DNA of 16,333 nt from Methylococcus sp. UBA6136 (GCA_002423305.1 DIVI01000097.1:1-16333), one strand, 5' to 3'. Counted from the stretch's first letter, positions 1 to 9,941 are shown. Program-made: numbers and translations. The notes: generated by a model not told the origin, from the letters alone.

Positions 1-45
1 GTGGCTGTGGACATCGATGCGGCCGTCGAGATGGCCATCGCCTGA
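1..45 (+). CDS. smc: Chromosome segregation protein SMC, C-terminal end (partial)
   Basis: Only the last 14 codons plus TGA lie in the window; they read VAVDIDAAVEMAIA. This resembles the extreme C-terminus of proteobacterial SMC, where a VSRLV(A/S)VD-type strand closes the ATPase head domain. In gammaproteobacteria smc is commonly followed by zipA and ligA, as here, and this context carries much of the call. SMC is the ATPase that compacts and segregates the chromosome. The zipA start lies 16 bp downstream, so the genes are probably cotranscribed. The fragment is too short for any domain analysis, so the identification rests on the short match plus gene order. Confidence 0.7.
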   Translation: MAVDIDAAVEMAIA

Positions 46-61
46 AACCCGAGAATTCAAG

Positions 62-841
62 ATGGATAGAGATACCGTTCGGCTGCTTCTGATCATCGCC
101 AGCGTCATCGTTCTGGCGGGCATCTATGCTTGGGGACGGTTCAGACAACCCATCCAAAATACCCTCTTCAGCCGCCGGAAGCGCGAAGCAATTCCTTCGG
201 GCGATTTTGAAGATGATGAGTCCGAAGCAGCCTCCGACGACTTCGAGGACGGGGTTCGTGTGATCACGCCCTGGACGGATACCCGCAGGGAGCCGCAACT
301 GTCGGGCCTCGACTTCAACGCTCACGAGGAAACGGATGACTTCGAACTCGAGATCATCCCCGAGACTCACGAAGCCGCGGCAGTTTCAGAGATCAGCGCT
401 CCGGGCGAAACCTCCAGCGAAGGCGGAGGCGGCGCACCTTTTCTGATTCAAGTCAGCGTCGTCGCCGGTCCGGGCCGCTTCTTTCATGGGGCGGAATTGA
501 AGCAGGCACTGATGGATGTGGACCTGCTGTTCGGCGACATGGGCATTTTCCACCGCTACGACCCCGACCTGACCCAAACGCTGTTCAGCGTTGCCAGCCT
601 GGTAGAACCCGGCACCTTCCCCATCGACGACATGGACGATTTCGAATGCCCCGGCATCGTCTTGTTCTTCCAGACTGCCCGCGTCTCGGACCCGCTCGGA
701 ACCTACGACGACCTCGTCAATACCAGCCGCGAACTCGCCCAGCGTCTGCATGGCATTCAATGGGATGAGTCACGCCAACCGCTCAGTGCCAGCAAAATTG
801 CCCACATGCGGAATCTTCTGAAACAGCCCATCGAAAGCTGA
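62..841 (+). CDS. zipA: Cell division protein ZipA
   Basis: ZipA is an inner-membrane divisome protein that tethers the FtsZ ring to the membrane. The 259-residue product begins with an N-terminal transmembrane segment (about residues 7-25, LLLIIASVIVLAGIYAW) with almost no periplasmic part. A basic stretch follows (RFRQP, then SRRKR), then a long acidic, low-complexity linker rich in D, E and S (about 45-120), then the C-terminal FtsZ-binding domain (from about residue 125, FLIQVSVVAGPGRFFHG, to the end). This is the family's usual order. I chose the ATG at 62 because the membrane segment then starts where it does in relatives; an upstream in-frame start at 17 would add 15 residues that overlap the smc end. 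It is followed after 2 bp by ligA, the classical zipA-ligA arrangement. Confidence 0.92.
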   Translation: MDRDTVRLLLIIASVIVLAGIYAWGRFRQPIQNTLFSRRKREAIPSGDFEDDESEAASDDFEDGVRVITPWTDTRREPQLSGLDFNAHEETDDFELEIIPETHEAAAVSEISAPGETSSEGGGGAPFLIQVSVVAGPGRFFHGAELKQALMDVDLLFGDMGIFHRYDPDLTQTLFSVASLVEPGTFPIDDMDDFECPGIVLFFQTARVSDPLGTYDDLVNTSRELAQRLHGIQWDESRQPLSASKIAHMRNLLKQPIES

Positions 842-843
842 CC

Positions 844-2907
844 GTGACCACACCGGAGCCTGTCCGGCAGCGTGCTGCCCAACTCCGCAGGGACATCGAG
901 TTCCACAACCGCCGCTACCATCAGCTGGACGATCCGCTGATTTCTGACGCGGAATACGATCGTCTGATGCAGGAATTGCTCGCACTGGAACGCGAGCACC
1001 CGGCCCTGCAAGCTCCCGACTCACCGACTCAGCGCGTCGGCGCCCCGCCAGCCGCCGCCTTTGCCGAAGTACGGCATCCCGTGCCGATGTTGTCTCTGGA
1101 CAACGCTTTCAGTGAAGAGGACCTGATCGGCTTTAGTCGCCGCATCAGCCAGCGCCTGGGGCGTGAGGATCTTTCTTTTGTCGTTGAACCCAAGCTGGAT
1201 GGACTCGCCGTCAGCCTGACCTATAAGCAGGGTCTGCTGGTGAGGGCAGCGACTCGAGGCGATGGCCAGACCGGCGAAAACATCACCACCAACATTCGCA
1301 CCCTGCCCGTCATTCCCCTGCGTTTGAATGGTGAGGGCTGGCCGGAGCAATTCGAGATCCGGGGCGAGGTCTTCATGCCCAAGCAGGGTTTCCGGGCACT
1401 CAACGAGCGAGCACTGGCGGCTGGAGAAAAAGCTTTCGCGAACCCCCGCAATGCGGCGGCGGGCAGCCTTAGGCAGCTGGACCCACGGGTCACCGCCACT
1501 CGACCGCTCGACTTTTACTGCTATGGCTATGGACTGTATCCCGCCGAGGAACTCCCCGAGACCCACAGCGACGTCATGACCCGCTTCAGAACCTGGGGCA
1601 TCCCGATCAATCCTGAATTGCATGTCGTGCAGGGCATCAGCGAATGCTTCGCCTATTACACCGATCTGCTGACAAGGCGCCAGGCTTTGCCGTATGAAAT
1701 CGATGGTGTGGTCTACAAGCTGGACAATCTTGGAGATCGGGAGACGCTGGGTTTTGTCGCCCGCGCCCCACGCTGGGCCATTGCCCACAAGTTTCCGGCC
1801 GAAGAAGCGACTACCCGCGTCGCAGCGATCGACGTTCAGGTAGGCCGAACCGGTGCGCTCACTCCGGTTGCGCGACTGGAACCCGTCTCCGTGGGCGGAG
1901 TCACGGTCACCAACGCGACCCTCCACAACGCCGATGAAGTCCATCGCAAGGACATCCGGGTTGGCGATGCCGTCATCGTCCGACGGGCGGGCGATGTGAT
2001 TCCTGAAGTAGTCAAAAGTCTCCCGGAACTCAGGCCAGACAATGCCAGCCTCTTTGTCATGCCAACACAATGTCCCGCCTGCGGATCGGATGTGGAAAGC
2101 ATCGAGGGAGAAGCGATTGCCCGTTGCAGCGGCGGTCTCTATTGCCCGGCTCAGCACAAGGAAGCAGTCAAGCATTTTGCCTCGCGCAAAGCCATGAATA
2201 TCGACGGTCTGGGTGACAAGCTGGTGGATCAATTGCTCGAAACGGGGCTGATCGGAACAGTCGCCGACCTGTATCGACTGACTGTCGAGAAAGTCGCCGG
2301 TCTGGATCGACTGGCCGAAAAATCCGCCAGCAATCTGATCAATGCCATTGACGCCAGTCGCTACACCACGCTACCCCGGTTTCTTTTTGCGCTGGGCATT
2401 CGGGAAGTCGGAGAAGTCACTGCACGCACGTTGGCGGAACAGTTTCGTGATCTCGACACCCTGAAAACGGCGGATGAAGCCACCTTGCAGACGGCACCTG
2501 ATATTGGTCCGACCGTGGCCAGGCATGTCTTCACCTTCTTCCGTCAACCGCATAACCTGGAAGTATTGCAAGGTTTGCTCGACGCCGGCATCCATTGGGA
2601 TGCCATGCCTGAACGGATTGCGGCGGAGGCATTGCCCTTTACCGGCAAAACCTTTGTCATCACCGGGACGCTGGACTCGCTTTCACGCGAGGAGGCCAAG
2701 GCGCTGGTTCACTCTTTGGGCGGAAAGGCCGCGGGAAGTGTCTCGGCAAAAACCAACTTTGTCGTCGCCGGCGCGGACCCGGGTTCCAAGCTGACCAAAG
2801 CCCAGGCATTGGGCATTCCTGTTCTGGATGAGGCCGCCTTTCTGGCCTTATGTCAGAACCCGAGCTCGGAATTCACTTCCTCCCAACCCACCGAGATCGG
2901 CGCATGA
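844..2907 (+). CDS. ligA: NAD-dependent DNA ligase LigA
   Basis: This enzyme seals nicks between Okazaki fragments and in repair, using NAD+ to adenylate itself. The 687-residue product has the complete family architecture: an NMN-binding Ia region with HNRRYHQLDDPLISDAEYD near the N-terminus, the adenylation motif KLDG with the catalytic lysine at residue 117, the OB fold, a Cys4 zinc finger (C410, C413, C428, C434), helix-hairpin-helix repeats (about 440-590) and a C-terminal BRCT domain (about 597-670, with FVITGTLDS and FVVAGADPGSK). Length and motif spacing match E. coli LigA closely (active Lys115, zinc Cys 408-432). Translation starts at a GTG 2 bp after the zipA stop, so coupling to zipA is likely. 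The stop overlaps the next start in an ATGA. Confidence 0.98.
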   Translation: MTTPEPVRQRAAQLRRDIEFHNRRYHQLDDPLISDAEYDRLMQELLALEREHPALQAPDSPTQRVGAPPAAAFAEVRHPVPMLSLDNAFSEEDLIGFSRRISQRLGREDLSFVVEPKLDGLAVSLTYKQGLLVRAATRGDGQTGENITTNIRTLPVIPLRLNGEGWPEQFEIRGEVFMPKQGFRALNERALAAGEKAFANPRNAAAGSLRQLDPRVTATRPLDFYCYGYGLYPAEELPETHSDVMTRFRTWGIPINPELHVVQGISECFAYYTDLLTRRQALPYEIDGVVYKLDNLGDRETLGFVARAPRWAIAHKFPAEEATTRVAAIDVQVGRTGALTPVARLEPVSVGGVTVTNATLHNADEVHRKDIRVGDAVIVRRAGDVIPEVVKSLPELRPDNASLFVMPTQCPACGSDVESIEGEAIARCSGGLYCPAQHKEAVKHFASRKAMNIDGLGDKLVDQLLETGLIGTVADLYRLTVEKVAGLDRLAEKSASNLINAIDASRYTTLPRFLFALGIREVGEVTARTLAEQFRDLDTLKTADEATLQTAPDIGPTVARHVFTFFRQPHNLEVLQGLLDAGIHWDAMPERIAAEALPFTGKTFVITGTLDSLSREEAKALVHSLGGKAAGSVSAKTNFVVAGADPGSKLTKAQALGIPVLDEAAFLALCQNPSSEFTSSQPTEIGA

Positions 2908-3248
2908 AACGCATGTGCAGAGTTCTGCTTTTGTTATTGCTTGGGGCAACGGCGACAGGATGCGCCACCATGATGGTCGAAAAACAGGGCAAGCCCAAAT
3001 CGGCCAATAGGGAATCCTGTCCGAAGGTATTCTCGCTGACTCGCAAGGACATCGCGGCACTGGACTGGGCATTCTCGGACGATCCCAAACCAGCCGATGC
3101 GTGTCTCGCGCTGTATTACCCCAAGGCTGAACAGGATACCCTCTACCAATCCTCTATCCAGGCCATGAGTCCGCTGATCATGCTGGGCCTGCCCGGCTCC
3201 GTCATGGTAGACACGCTGGCTCTCCCCTTCAGCACCCTGGCGGATTGA
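2904..3248 (+). CDS. Small outer-membrane-type lipoprotein, YceK/YidQ-like
   Basis: The 114-residue product starts with MKRMCRV, then a run of leucines and the likely lipobox ATGC; cleavage would leave a lipidated cysteine at residue 16. The chosen ATG overlaps the ligA stop (ATGA), which suggests translational coupling; an in-frame start 18 codons upstream would place extra residues before the signal peptide. The C-terminal part, GLPGSVMVDTLALPFSTLAD, resembles the ADTLxLPxT ending of YceK/YidQ (DUF1375) lipoproteins, whose members have no well defined molecular role. The mature part has three further cysteines (in ESCPK, DACLA and the lipidated one), so a disulfide is possible. Lipoprotein status is well supported; the family assignment is from motif resemblance only. 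Confidence 0.75.
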   Translation: MKRMCRVLLLLLLGATATGCATMMVEKQGKPKSANRESCPKVFSLTRKDIAALDWAFSDDPKPADACLALYYPKAEQDTLYQSSIQAMSPLIMLGLPGSVMVDTLALPFSTLAD

Positions 3249-3276
3249 AGCGGGACAGGCACAAGGGACACATCGA

Positions 3277-3738
3277 ATGCAAATCTGGGTAGATGCGGAC
3301 GCCTGCCCGAATGTCATCAAGGACATTCTTTTCAAGGCGGCAGAACGAGTCGAGGTCCCGCTGATTCTGGTCGCCAATCAGACCGTCGCTACTCCGCCTT
3401 CCCGCTGGATTTCCGCAAAGAGAGTCCCACGCGGATTTGACGTGGCGGATAATGAAATCCTTCAACAACTCACGCCCGGCGACCTGGTCATCACCGCAGA
3501 TATTCCTCTGGCGGCCGAAGTCATTCAGCAAGGCGGTCATGCGCTCAATCCTCGCGGAGAGCTCTATACACCTGAGAATATCCGGGCGCGGCTTAATATG
3601 CGCGACTTCATGGAGACACTGAGAGCCAGCGGCGTGTCCACGGGAGGCCCCGCCGCACTCAGTCAAACTGACCGGCAGGCCTTTGCCAACCAGCTCGACC
3701 GATTTCTGCGGCGGAATGCGCCCTCCTCTGCGGACTAA
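3277..3738 (+). CDS. YaiI/YqxD family protein (UPF0178)
   Basis: The 153-residue product carries the hallmarks of the UPF0178 family: WVDADACPNVIK at the N-terminus, LVANQ at about 31, an aspartate-containing GFDVADNEI at about 53-61, DLVITADIPLAAEV at about 69-82 and NPRGELYTPENI at about 91-102. These are conserved acidic patches of a PIN/NYN-like fold, so a nuclease-type activity has been suggested for the family, but to my knowledge the physiological role is not established. It starts 28 bp after the lipoprotein gene, with AAGGGAC as a plausible ribosome binding site, and is probably the last gene of the smc-zipA-ligA transcript. It ends 14 bp from the stop of the convergent SpeE-like gene. 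Length is typical of the family. Confidence 0.93.
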   Translation: MQIWVDADACPNVIKDILFKAAERVEVPLILVANQTVATPPSRWISAKRVPRGFDVADNEILQQLTPGDLVITADIPLAAEVIQQGGHALNPRGELYTPENIRARLNMRDFMETLRASGVSTGGPAALSQTDRQAFANQLDRFLRRNAPSSAD

Positions 3739-3752
3739 AAAGAGCCTTGACG

Positions 3753-4532
3753 CTAACGCCCCAAGGGCGGTGCCAGACGCTGTATTAGCCGGCTGAACTC
3801 GATACCCGTGCGCCGTTCCAGGGATTGGGCTTGGCCGAGGCAGACCTTCGATCTTGGGGGACCAAGGGTCGCCTCCAGGCCAATTCCAACCACATTGCCT
3901 CGCCCCATCACCGGCAATGAGTAAGCGCCATTGGGGAAGTAAAGCTTCAGCAGGCGCATCACGGCGCGGAAGGATTCCTCATGACCGCTCCAGAGGTTGA
4001 CCGCCGACACGCCGCCGACATTGACCAGACTGGCCAATGCCGCAAAAAAGTCGTGACGCATGACCATCGGCGCCAAGCCCTGGTCATCGAAGACATCCAC
4101 CAAAATAAGATCGTATCGACATTGGCCCTCCGTCAGACATTGCTGCAGATACTCCCCGCCATCGGCGATCCGAATATTCAAGCCAGCACAGTCCGACAGG
4201 CCAAAATAGTCTCGTGCCACATCCACCATGGCCGCACGCGATTCGACGACTTCGATGACCGTATCAGGATAGTGCTGCAGAAGAAACCGGGGCAGAGAAC
4301 CACCCCCAAGCCCCAGAATCAGAATCCGTGCCGGCGCTGGAACAAAGGCAAGACCGACCAGCATGGCGCGAAGATAGGGAAGTTCGATATGGTCGGGATT
4401 TGCCAGCGCCATGGCGCTTTGCCGTGCGGAAGAACCAAAATGCAGGGAGCGAACGCCATGAGACTCCACCACCTCTATAGGACCCTCGCTGTCATGACAG
4501 CAGTGGATAACCCTCCCGCCATACTTGCCCAT
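3753..4532 (-). CDS. Spermidine-synthase-like protein (class I methyltransferase fold)
   Basis: The 259-residue product has the Rossmann core of the spermidine synthase/methyltransferase superfamily: ILILGLGGGSLP (about 70-81, nucleotide loop), VIEVVES (92-98, acidic end of strand 2 that would hold the ribose), RIADGGEYL (121-129) and ILVDVFDDQGLAP (143-155). The last keeps both aspartates (D146, D149) at the usual catalytic pair of aminopropyltransferases. The Asp of the canonical GGGDG motif is replaced by Ser79, and the N-terminal beta domain that closes the active site in true SpeE is much reduced, so polyamine synthesis should not be assumed. A GGGGGGAT ribosome binding site precedes the ATG. 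It is divergent from the MEKHLA gene and convergent with yaiI. A methyltransferase-like or unknown reaction is an alternative. Confidence 0.8.
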   Translation of the reverse strand: MGKYGGRVIHCCHDSEGPIEVVESHGVRSLHFGSSARQSAMALANPDHIELPYLRAMLVGLAFVPAPARILILGLGGGSLPRFLLQHYPDTVIEVVESRAAMVDVARDYFGLSDCAGLNIRIADGGEYLQQCLTEGQCRYDLILVDVFDDQGLAPMVMRHDFFAALASLVNVGGVSAVNLWSGHEESFRAVMRLLKLYFPNGAYSLPVMGRGNVVGIGLEATLGPPRSKVCLGQAQSLERRTGIEFSRLIQRLAPPLGR

Positions 4533-4604
4533 ACCATCCCCCCGGAAAAATAATCGCTTCGATACTAGGCGAGACCAAGGGGGCCGGCAAGCTACACCAG
4601 CGAA

Positions 4605-4631
4605 TTATCCTGGCGTCCCGATCGCTATAAT
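4605..4631 (+). promoter_or_regulatory. Possible sigma-70 promoter for the MEKHLA gene
   Basis: A perfect TATAAT lies at 4626-4631, 31 bp before the ATG at 4663, in the divergent intergenic region of 130 bp. The upstream -35 partner is poor: TTATCC at 4605-4610 with a short 15-bp spacer. I infer a promoter from the -10 match and its position only. Confidence 0.3.
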
Positions 4632-4662
4632 CGCCATCAATCATCCGTCGAAAGCCATCACC

Positions 4663-5139
4663 ATGACCGCCACGCCCATTCCCGCTGAAGACAACCACTT
4701 CATGGCCGAACATATCAGACTGATCCTGCGGAGCTACCGTCACTGGACCGGGCGCGATCTGGTGAATCCCCGCATGAGCGAGGAGGAAGCTGCGCGCTAC
4801 CTCTTTACGGCGCCACTGGCCCTGCTTTCGCACGACACCCAGGCTGACCCGATCTTCAATTATGCCAACCAGACGGCGCTCAGCCTTTTCGGCATGGACT
4901 GGGTGGAAATGACGGCCTGCCCGTCGCGGCTATCTGCCGAGGAACCCAACCGGGAGGCCCGCTCGGCGCTATTGAAGACGGTGGCCGACCAAGGTTATGC
5001 CGATAATTACCAAGGCATCCGCATCGGTCGTCACGGAAGAAGATTCGAAATCGAAAATGCCCTCGTCTGGAACCTGCGTGACGAACGCGGAATTTACCGA
5101 GGCCAAGCGGCGAGTTTTCGCCACTGGCGCTGGCTGTGA
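4663..5139 (+). CDS. MEKHLA domain-containing protein (PAS-like)
   Basis: The 158-residue product matches stand-alone bacterial MEKHLA-domain proteins. It has an N-terminal helix HIRLILRSYRHWTGRDL, the conserved APLALLSHDTQADPIFNYANQ (about 50-70), ALSLFGMDW (72-80), PSRLSAEEPNR (87-97) and a C-terminal beta strand region ending in GQAASFRHW. MEKHLA is a PAS-related domain first named from the C-terminus of plant HD-ZIP III factors; in bacteria it occurs alone and its ligand and role are, to my knowledge, undefined. I chose the ATG at 4663 because the upstream in-frame extension runs through the promoter region and has no similarity to a domain. There is no signal peptide or membrane segment, so it is probably cytosolic. 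No output domain is attached. Confidence 0.87.
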   Translation: MTATPIPAEDNHFMAEHIRLILRSYRHWTGRDLVNPRMSEEEAARYLFTAPLALLSHDTQADPIFNYANQTALSLFGMDWVEMTACPSRLSAEEPNREARSALLKTVADQGYADNYQGIRIGRHGRRFEIENALVWNLRDERGIYRGQAASFRHWRWL

Positions 5140-5175
5140 ATCAAGGTTTCTGAAGGTGACCCGCCGGCTCGTCGC

Positions 5176-6540
5176 CTAGCATTGCCTGGAGACCGCCCCG
5201 CGCACCTTATGCTTGTCCATCAGCCGGTAGAGCGTCATGCGGGAGACGCCCAGCTGTCGGGCCGCACGCGAAATATTATGATCGTAAGCCTCCAGGGCCG
5301 CTTCAATCACTTCCTTTTCAGCCTGCGATTTGGCCGAGCCCAGCGTCATGCCATCGCTGACCACTGAACCCGCCGACCGCCGTGGCTGAACCAACCCGAG
5401 ATGCTGAGGTGTAATCGGCTGCCCCTCACTGAGACTGGCCGCCCTACCGATCCGGTTCACCAGTTCCCGAATGTTGCCGGGCCAGTCATGCCGCCGCATC
5501 GTCTCCAGAGTCTCGGGTGCAAATTCAGCGTATGAACAGGACACATCCGGCCATTGCTGTTTGAGGAAATAGCGGGCCAGCCACTCGATATCATCCCTGC
5601 GTTCGCTCAACGCGGGCACCGTGACGGTATGCGCGCTCAAAGCGGCCAGCAGCGCTTCGCAGAAGCGCCCTTCGGCCACCATATCCCTGAGATCCACCTG
5701 GGTCGACGCCATCACCCTCAAATCGACGGGGATGGGATGCTCGGCACCGACACGCCGAAAAACTCTTGTCTGCAGCAGCTGAAGGAGATCGTCCTGCGCG
5801 TCGGCGGACAGCGCTTCCACCCCATCAAGAAAAAGAACGCCGACCTGAGCCGCATCGACACGCCCCCGCCGCAAGGCCTGATCACCGGGATACCCCCCAT
5901 CGCCCAGGCCAAACAACTCCAGCCGCAGCTGAACCCCGGGGACTTCCGCGCAAGTGACAGGAATAAAAGGGGCCACACCGCGCCATGAACGACGATGAAT
6001 GGCGCGGGCCACCGCTTCCTTGCCGGCCCCCGCCCCCCCCTGAATCAGTACCGACTGATCGGATTGAGACGCCCGGTCAATCGCCGCCTGGAACTGAAGC
6101 GATACCGGGCTGGAACCACCCAAGCCCGCCTCGCTATGGGCCATAGCCTGAATCACGGCAGGAGATCTTCCCATGTGGGTCGCCTCCGCCTGGTAGAGGC
6201 TGAACAGCACCCGGCCAGCATCGGCCGGCATCACGTGATAGTCGTGGAAACCTCTGGCCAGCCACTGGAGCAACTCGCGTGAAACCGTCAGGCCTGGATG
6301 GACCAAAGCCACCCAAGGCATCCCTCCGCCACTGACTACGTTCTGAATCGTAACCCAGTCCGCCCAATCGTGTTCACCAATGGATACCAGACCCACGCTG
6401 ATATCTGCCTGAATCTTGAGTGACTGCGCCTCCCCTGCATCTCGAGCCAGATCCACCATCCAGCCATGTTGACGGAGACTCTGCAGCAGCATCTCATCTA
6501 TTCCGGAGGCCCCATAGAAAAGGCATTTACGGGTATCCAT
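5176..6540 (-). CDS. VpsR-like Fis-family transcriptional regulator with a degenerate sigma-54 AAA+ domain
   Basis: The 454-residue product has three parts: an N-terminal receiver-like, VpsR-type domain (about 1-115), a central AAA+ domain of the sigma-54 activator class (about 135-385) and a C-terminal Fis-type helix-turn-helix (about 405-446, NISRAARQLGVSRMTLYRLM). Walker A is intact (GGAGAGKE, K174) and the WPGNIREL sensor II motif is intact. The GAFTGA loop is GGYPGD (215-220), Walker B reads LFLDG where LFLDE is expected (G240), and the FREDLYYRL finger region reads FCEALLAAL (293-301). Sigma-54 remodelling and ATP hydrolysis are therefore unlikely. V. cholerae VpsR is a known example of such a protein working with sigma-70. 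The ATG at 6540 has GGAA as ribosome binding site; a GTG one codon upstream is the alternative. Its target is unknown. Confidence 0.88.
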   Translation of the reverse strand: MDTRKCLFYGASGIDEMLLQSLRQHGWMVDLARDAGEAQSLKIQADISVGLVSIGEHDWADWVTIQNVVSGGGMPWVALVHPGLTVSRELLQWLARGFHDYHVMPADAGRVLFSLYQAEATHMGRSPAVIQAMAHSEAGLGGSSPVSLQFQAAIDRASQSDQSVLIQGGAGAGKEAVARAIHRRSWRGVAPFIPVTCAEVPGVQLRLELFGLGDGGYPGDQALRRGRVDAAQVGVLFLDGVEALSADAQDDLLQLLQTRVFRRVGAEHPIPVDLRVMASTQVDLRDMVAEGRFCEALLAALSAHTVTVPALSERRDDIEWLARYFLKQQWPDVSCSYAEFAPETLETMRRHDWPGNIRELVNRIGRAASLSEGQPITPQHLGLVQPRRSAGSVVSDGMTLGSAKSQAEKEVIEAALEAYDHNISRAARQLGVSRMTLYRLMDKHKVRGAVSRQC

Positions 6541-6893
6541 CACTGATTTCCATGTTTATGCCAGGCAAGCCGTTCACCCGGTTCAGAAAAAAGGAAGCCC
6601 AAGAGCCGACGTGACTCCCCGAAACGCCTCACTCTCGTGACCACGCTGTTCTAAGATCGCAGCATATACTTAGCCAGCATCTCGAAAATATTAGCATTTT
6701 CAAAGACCGATTCGCTGATTCACGAACGATAAAGGCCGGCACCGCAGCCCATGAAATCGGCGGTGAAAGAGAGTTTCGGTGTTTGGGGATAATCAGGTCA
6801 TTAGCGCCCATAAATTGATGCCAACAGGCGACTGGGTGTGACATGAAAAAGCAGATCACCCCGGACTGGCTCAAGGGCTGGCAGAGAACTTGC
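6541..6893. other. Intergenic gap with possible gene remnants
   Basis: About 350 bp without a confident gene. By eye it is AT-richer than its surroundings. On the plus strand it holds open but start-less stretches: 6615-6815 in one frame (67 codons, containing RTIKAGTAAHEIGGE), then 6767-6838 in another (24 codons, RVSVFGDNQVISAHKLMPTG), then after one TGA the same frame continues at 6842-6979 (46 codons) into the neighbouring gene. This looks more like a decayed gene than random sequence, but I do not recognise it. It must also hold the promoter of the regulator reading leftward; I see no clear -35/-10 pair. Confidence 0.4.
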
Positions 6894-7262
6894 TCATTGC
6901 CAGTGAAGTCGCTTGTATCGTCGGGTTTTTGCATCAAATACCAGGATCACGTCTCGTAGCAAGCCCGTTGGGTAAGTATTGACGAAGCCACCGACTCCCC
7001 GAACGAACCCCTTGCCATCGATATTGGATAGCGACGCCGCCTCTTGCTCTACCACATAGGTCGCCCTGATTTCGCCGCCTGACTCTTCAACTCGCAGGGG
7101 TTCTCCGTATTGGAAGATCATGGCCTCATATGAGGTCAATGATGGCCTCAGGAAAGACAGGTCATCCAGATCAAGCCGCTGTGGCTCCCGGCCGGCGCAG
7201 GCTCTCAAGGCCGTGCCGACTATCAGACTGAGAATCCAACCGACTGAGTTTCGATTCTTCAT
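6894..7262 (-). CDS. Putative small lipoprotein, weakly SmpA/BamE-like
   Basis: The 122-residue product begins with a signal peptide (MKNRN, then VGWILSLIVGTAL) followed by LRAC, an acceptable though imperfect lipobox, giving a lipidated Cys22. The mature part contains TSYEAMIFQYGEPLRVEE (about 43-60) and ends RDVILVFDAKTRRYKRLHW. The turn around YGEP and the strand pattern recall SmpA/BamE/OmlA-type small periplasmic folds, but the similarity is distant and I do not assign a function. The gene lies 90 bp downstream of clpB on the same strand and may be read from the clpB promoter or its own. No good ribosome binding site precedes the ATG. Real coding is supported by the signal peptide plus an uninterrupted frame; the family is not secure. 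Confidence 0.6.
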   Translation of the reverse strand: MKNRNSVGWILSLIVGTALRACAGREPQRLDLDDLSFLRPSLTSYEAMIFQYGEPLRVEESGGEIRATYVVEQEAASLSNIDGKGFVRGVGGFVNTYPTGLLRDVILVFDAKTRRYKRLHWQ

Positions 7263-7307
7263 TACATATGGAAGATGCCGTCAATACAGGGAGCACGTCC
7301 TTGCGCC

Positions 7308-7338
7308 AGAGGGGAGGCGTCAACCACGATGCCCCTCT
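7308..7338 (-). terminator. Hairpin downstream of clpB (weak terminator or mRNA end structure)
   Basis: A perfect 7-bp inverted repeat, AGAGGGG at 7308-7314 and CCCCTCT at 7332-7338, with a 17-nt loop lies just after the clpB stop. There is no U tract, so it is not a standard intrinsic terminator. It could stabilise the clpB mRNA end or mean nothing. Confidence 0.25.
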
Positions 7339-7352
7339 CTGAACCTCTCAGA

Positions 7353-9941
<2,589 letters not shown>

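Noticed and set aside
1021..2232. 403-codon minus-strand open frame opposite ligA
   Set aside because: Antisense shadow of ligA, which has all catalytic motifs intact.
3981..4553. 190-codon plus-strand open frame opposite the SpeE-like gene
   Set aside because: It reads through the SpeE-like Rossmann motifs on the other strand and shows no domain of its own.
6629..6937. 102-codon minus-strand open frame starting MMQKPDD in the gap before the regulator
   Set aside because: It overlaps the 3' end of the better supported lipoprotein gene on the same strand, has cysteine/tryptophan-rich composition unlike its neighbours, no ribosome binding site and no recognisable domain.
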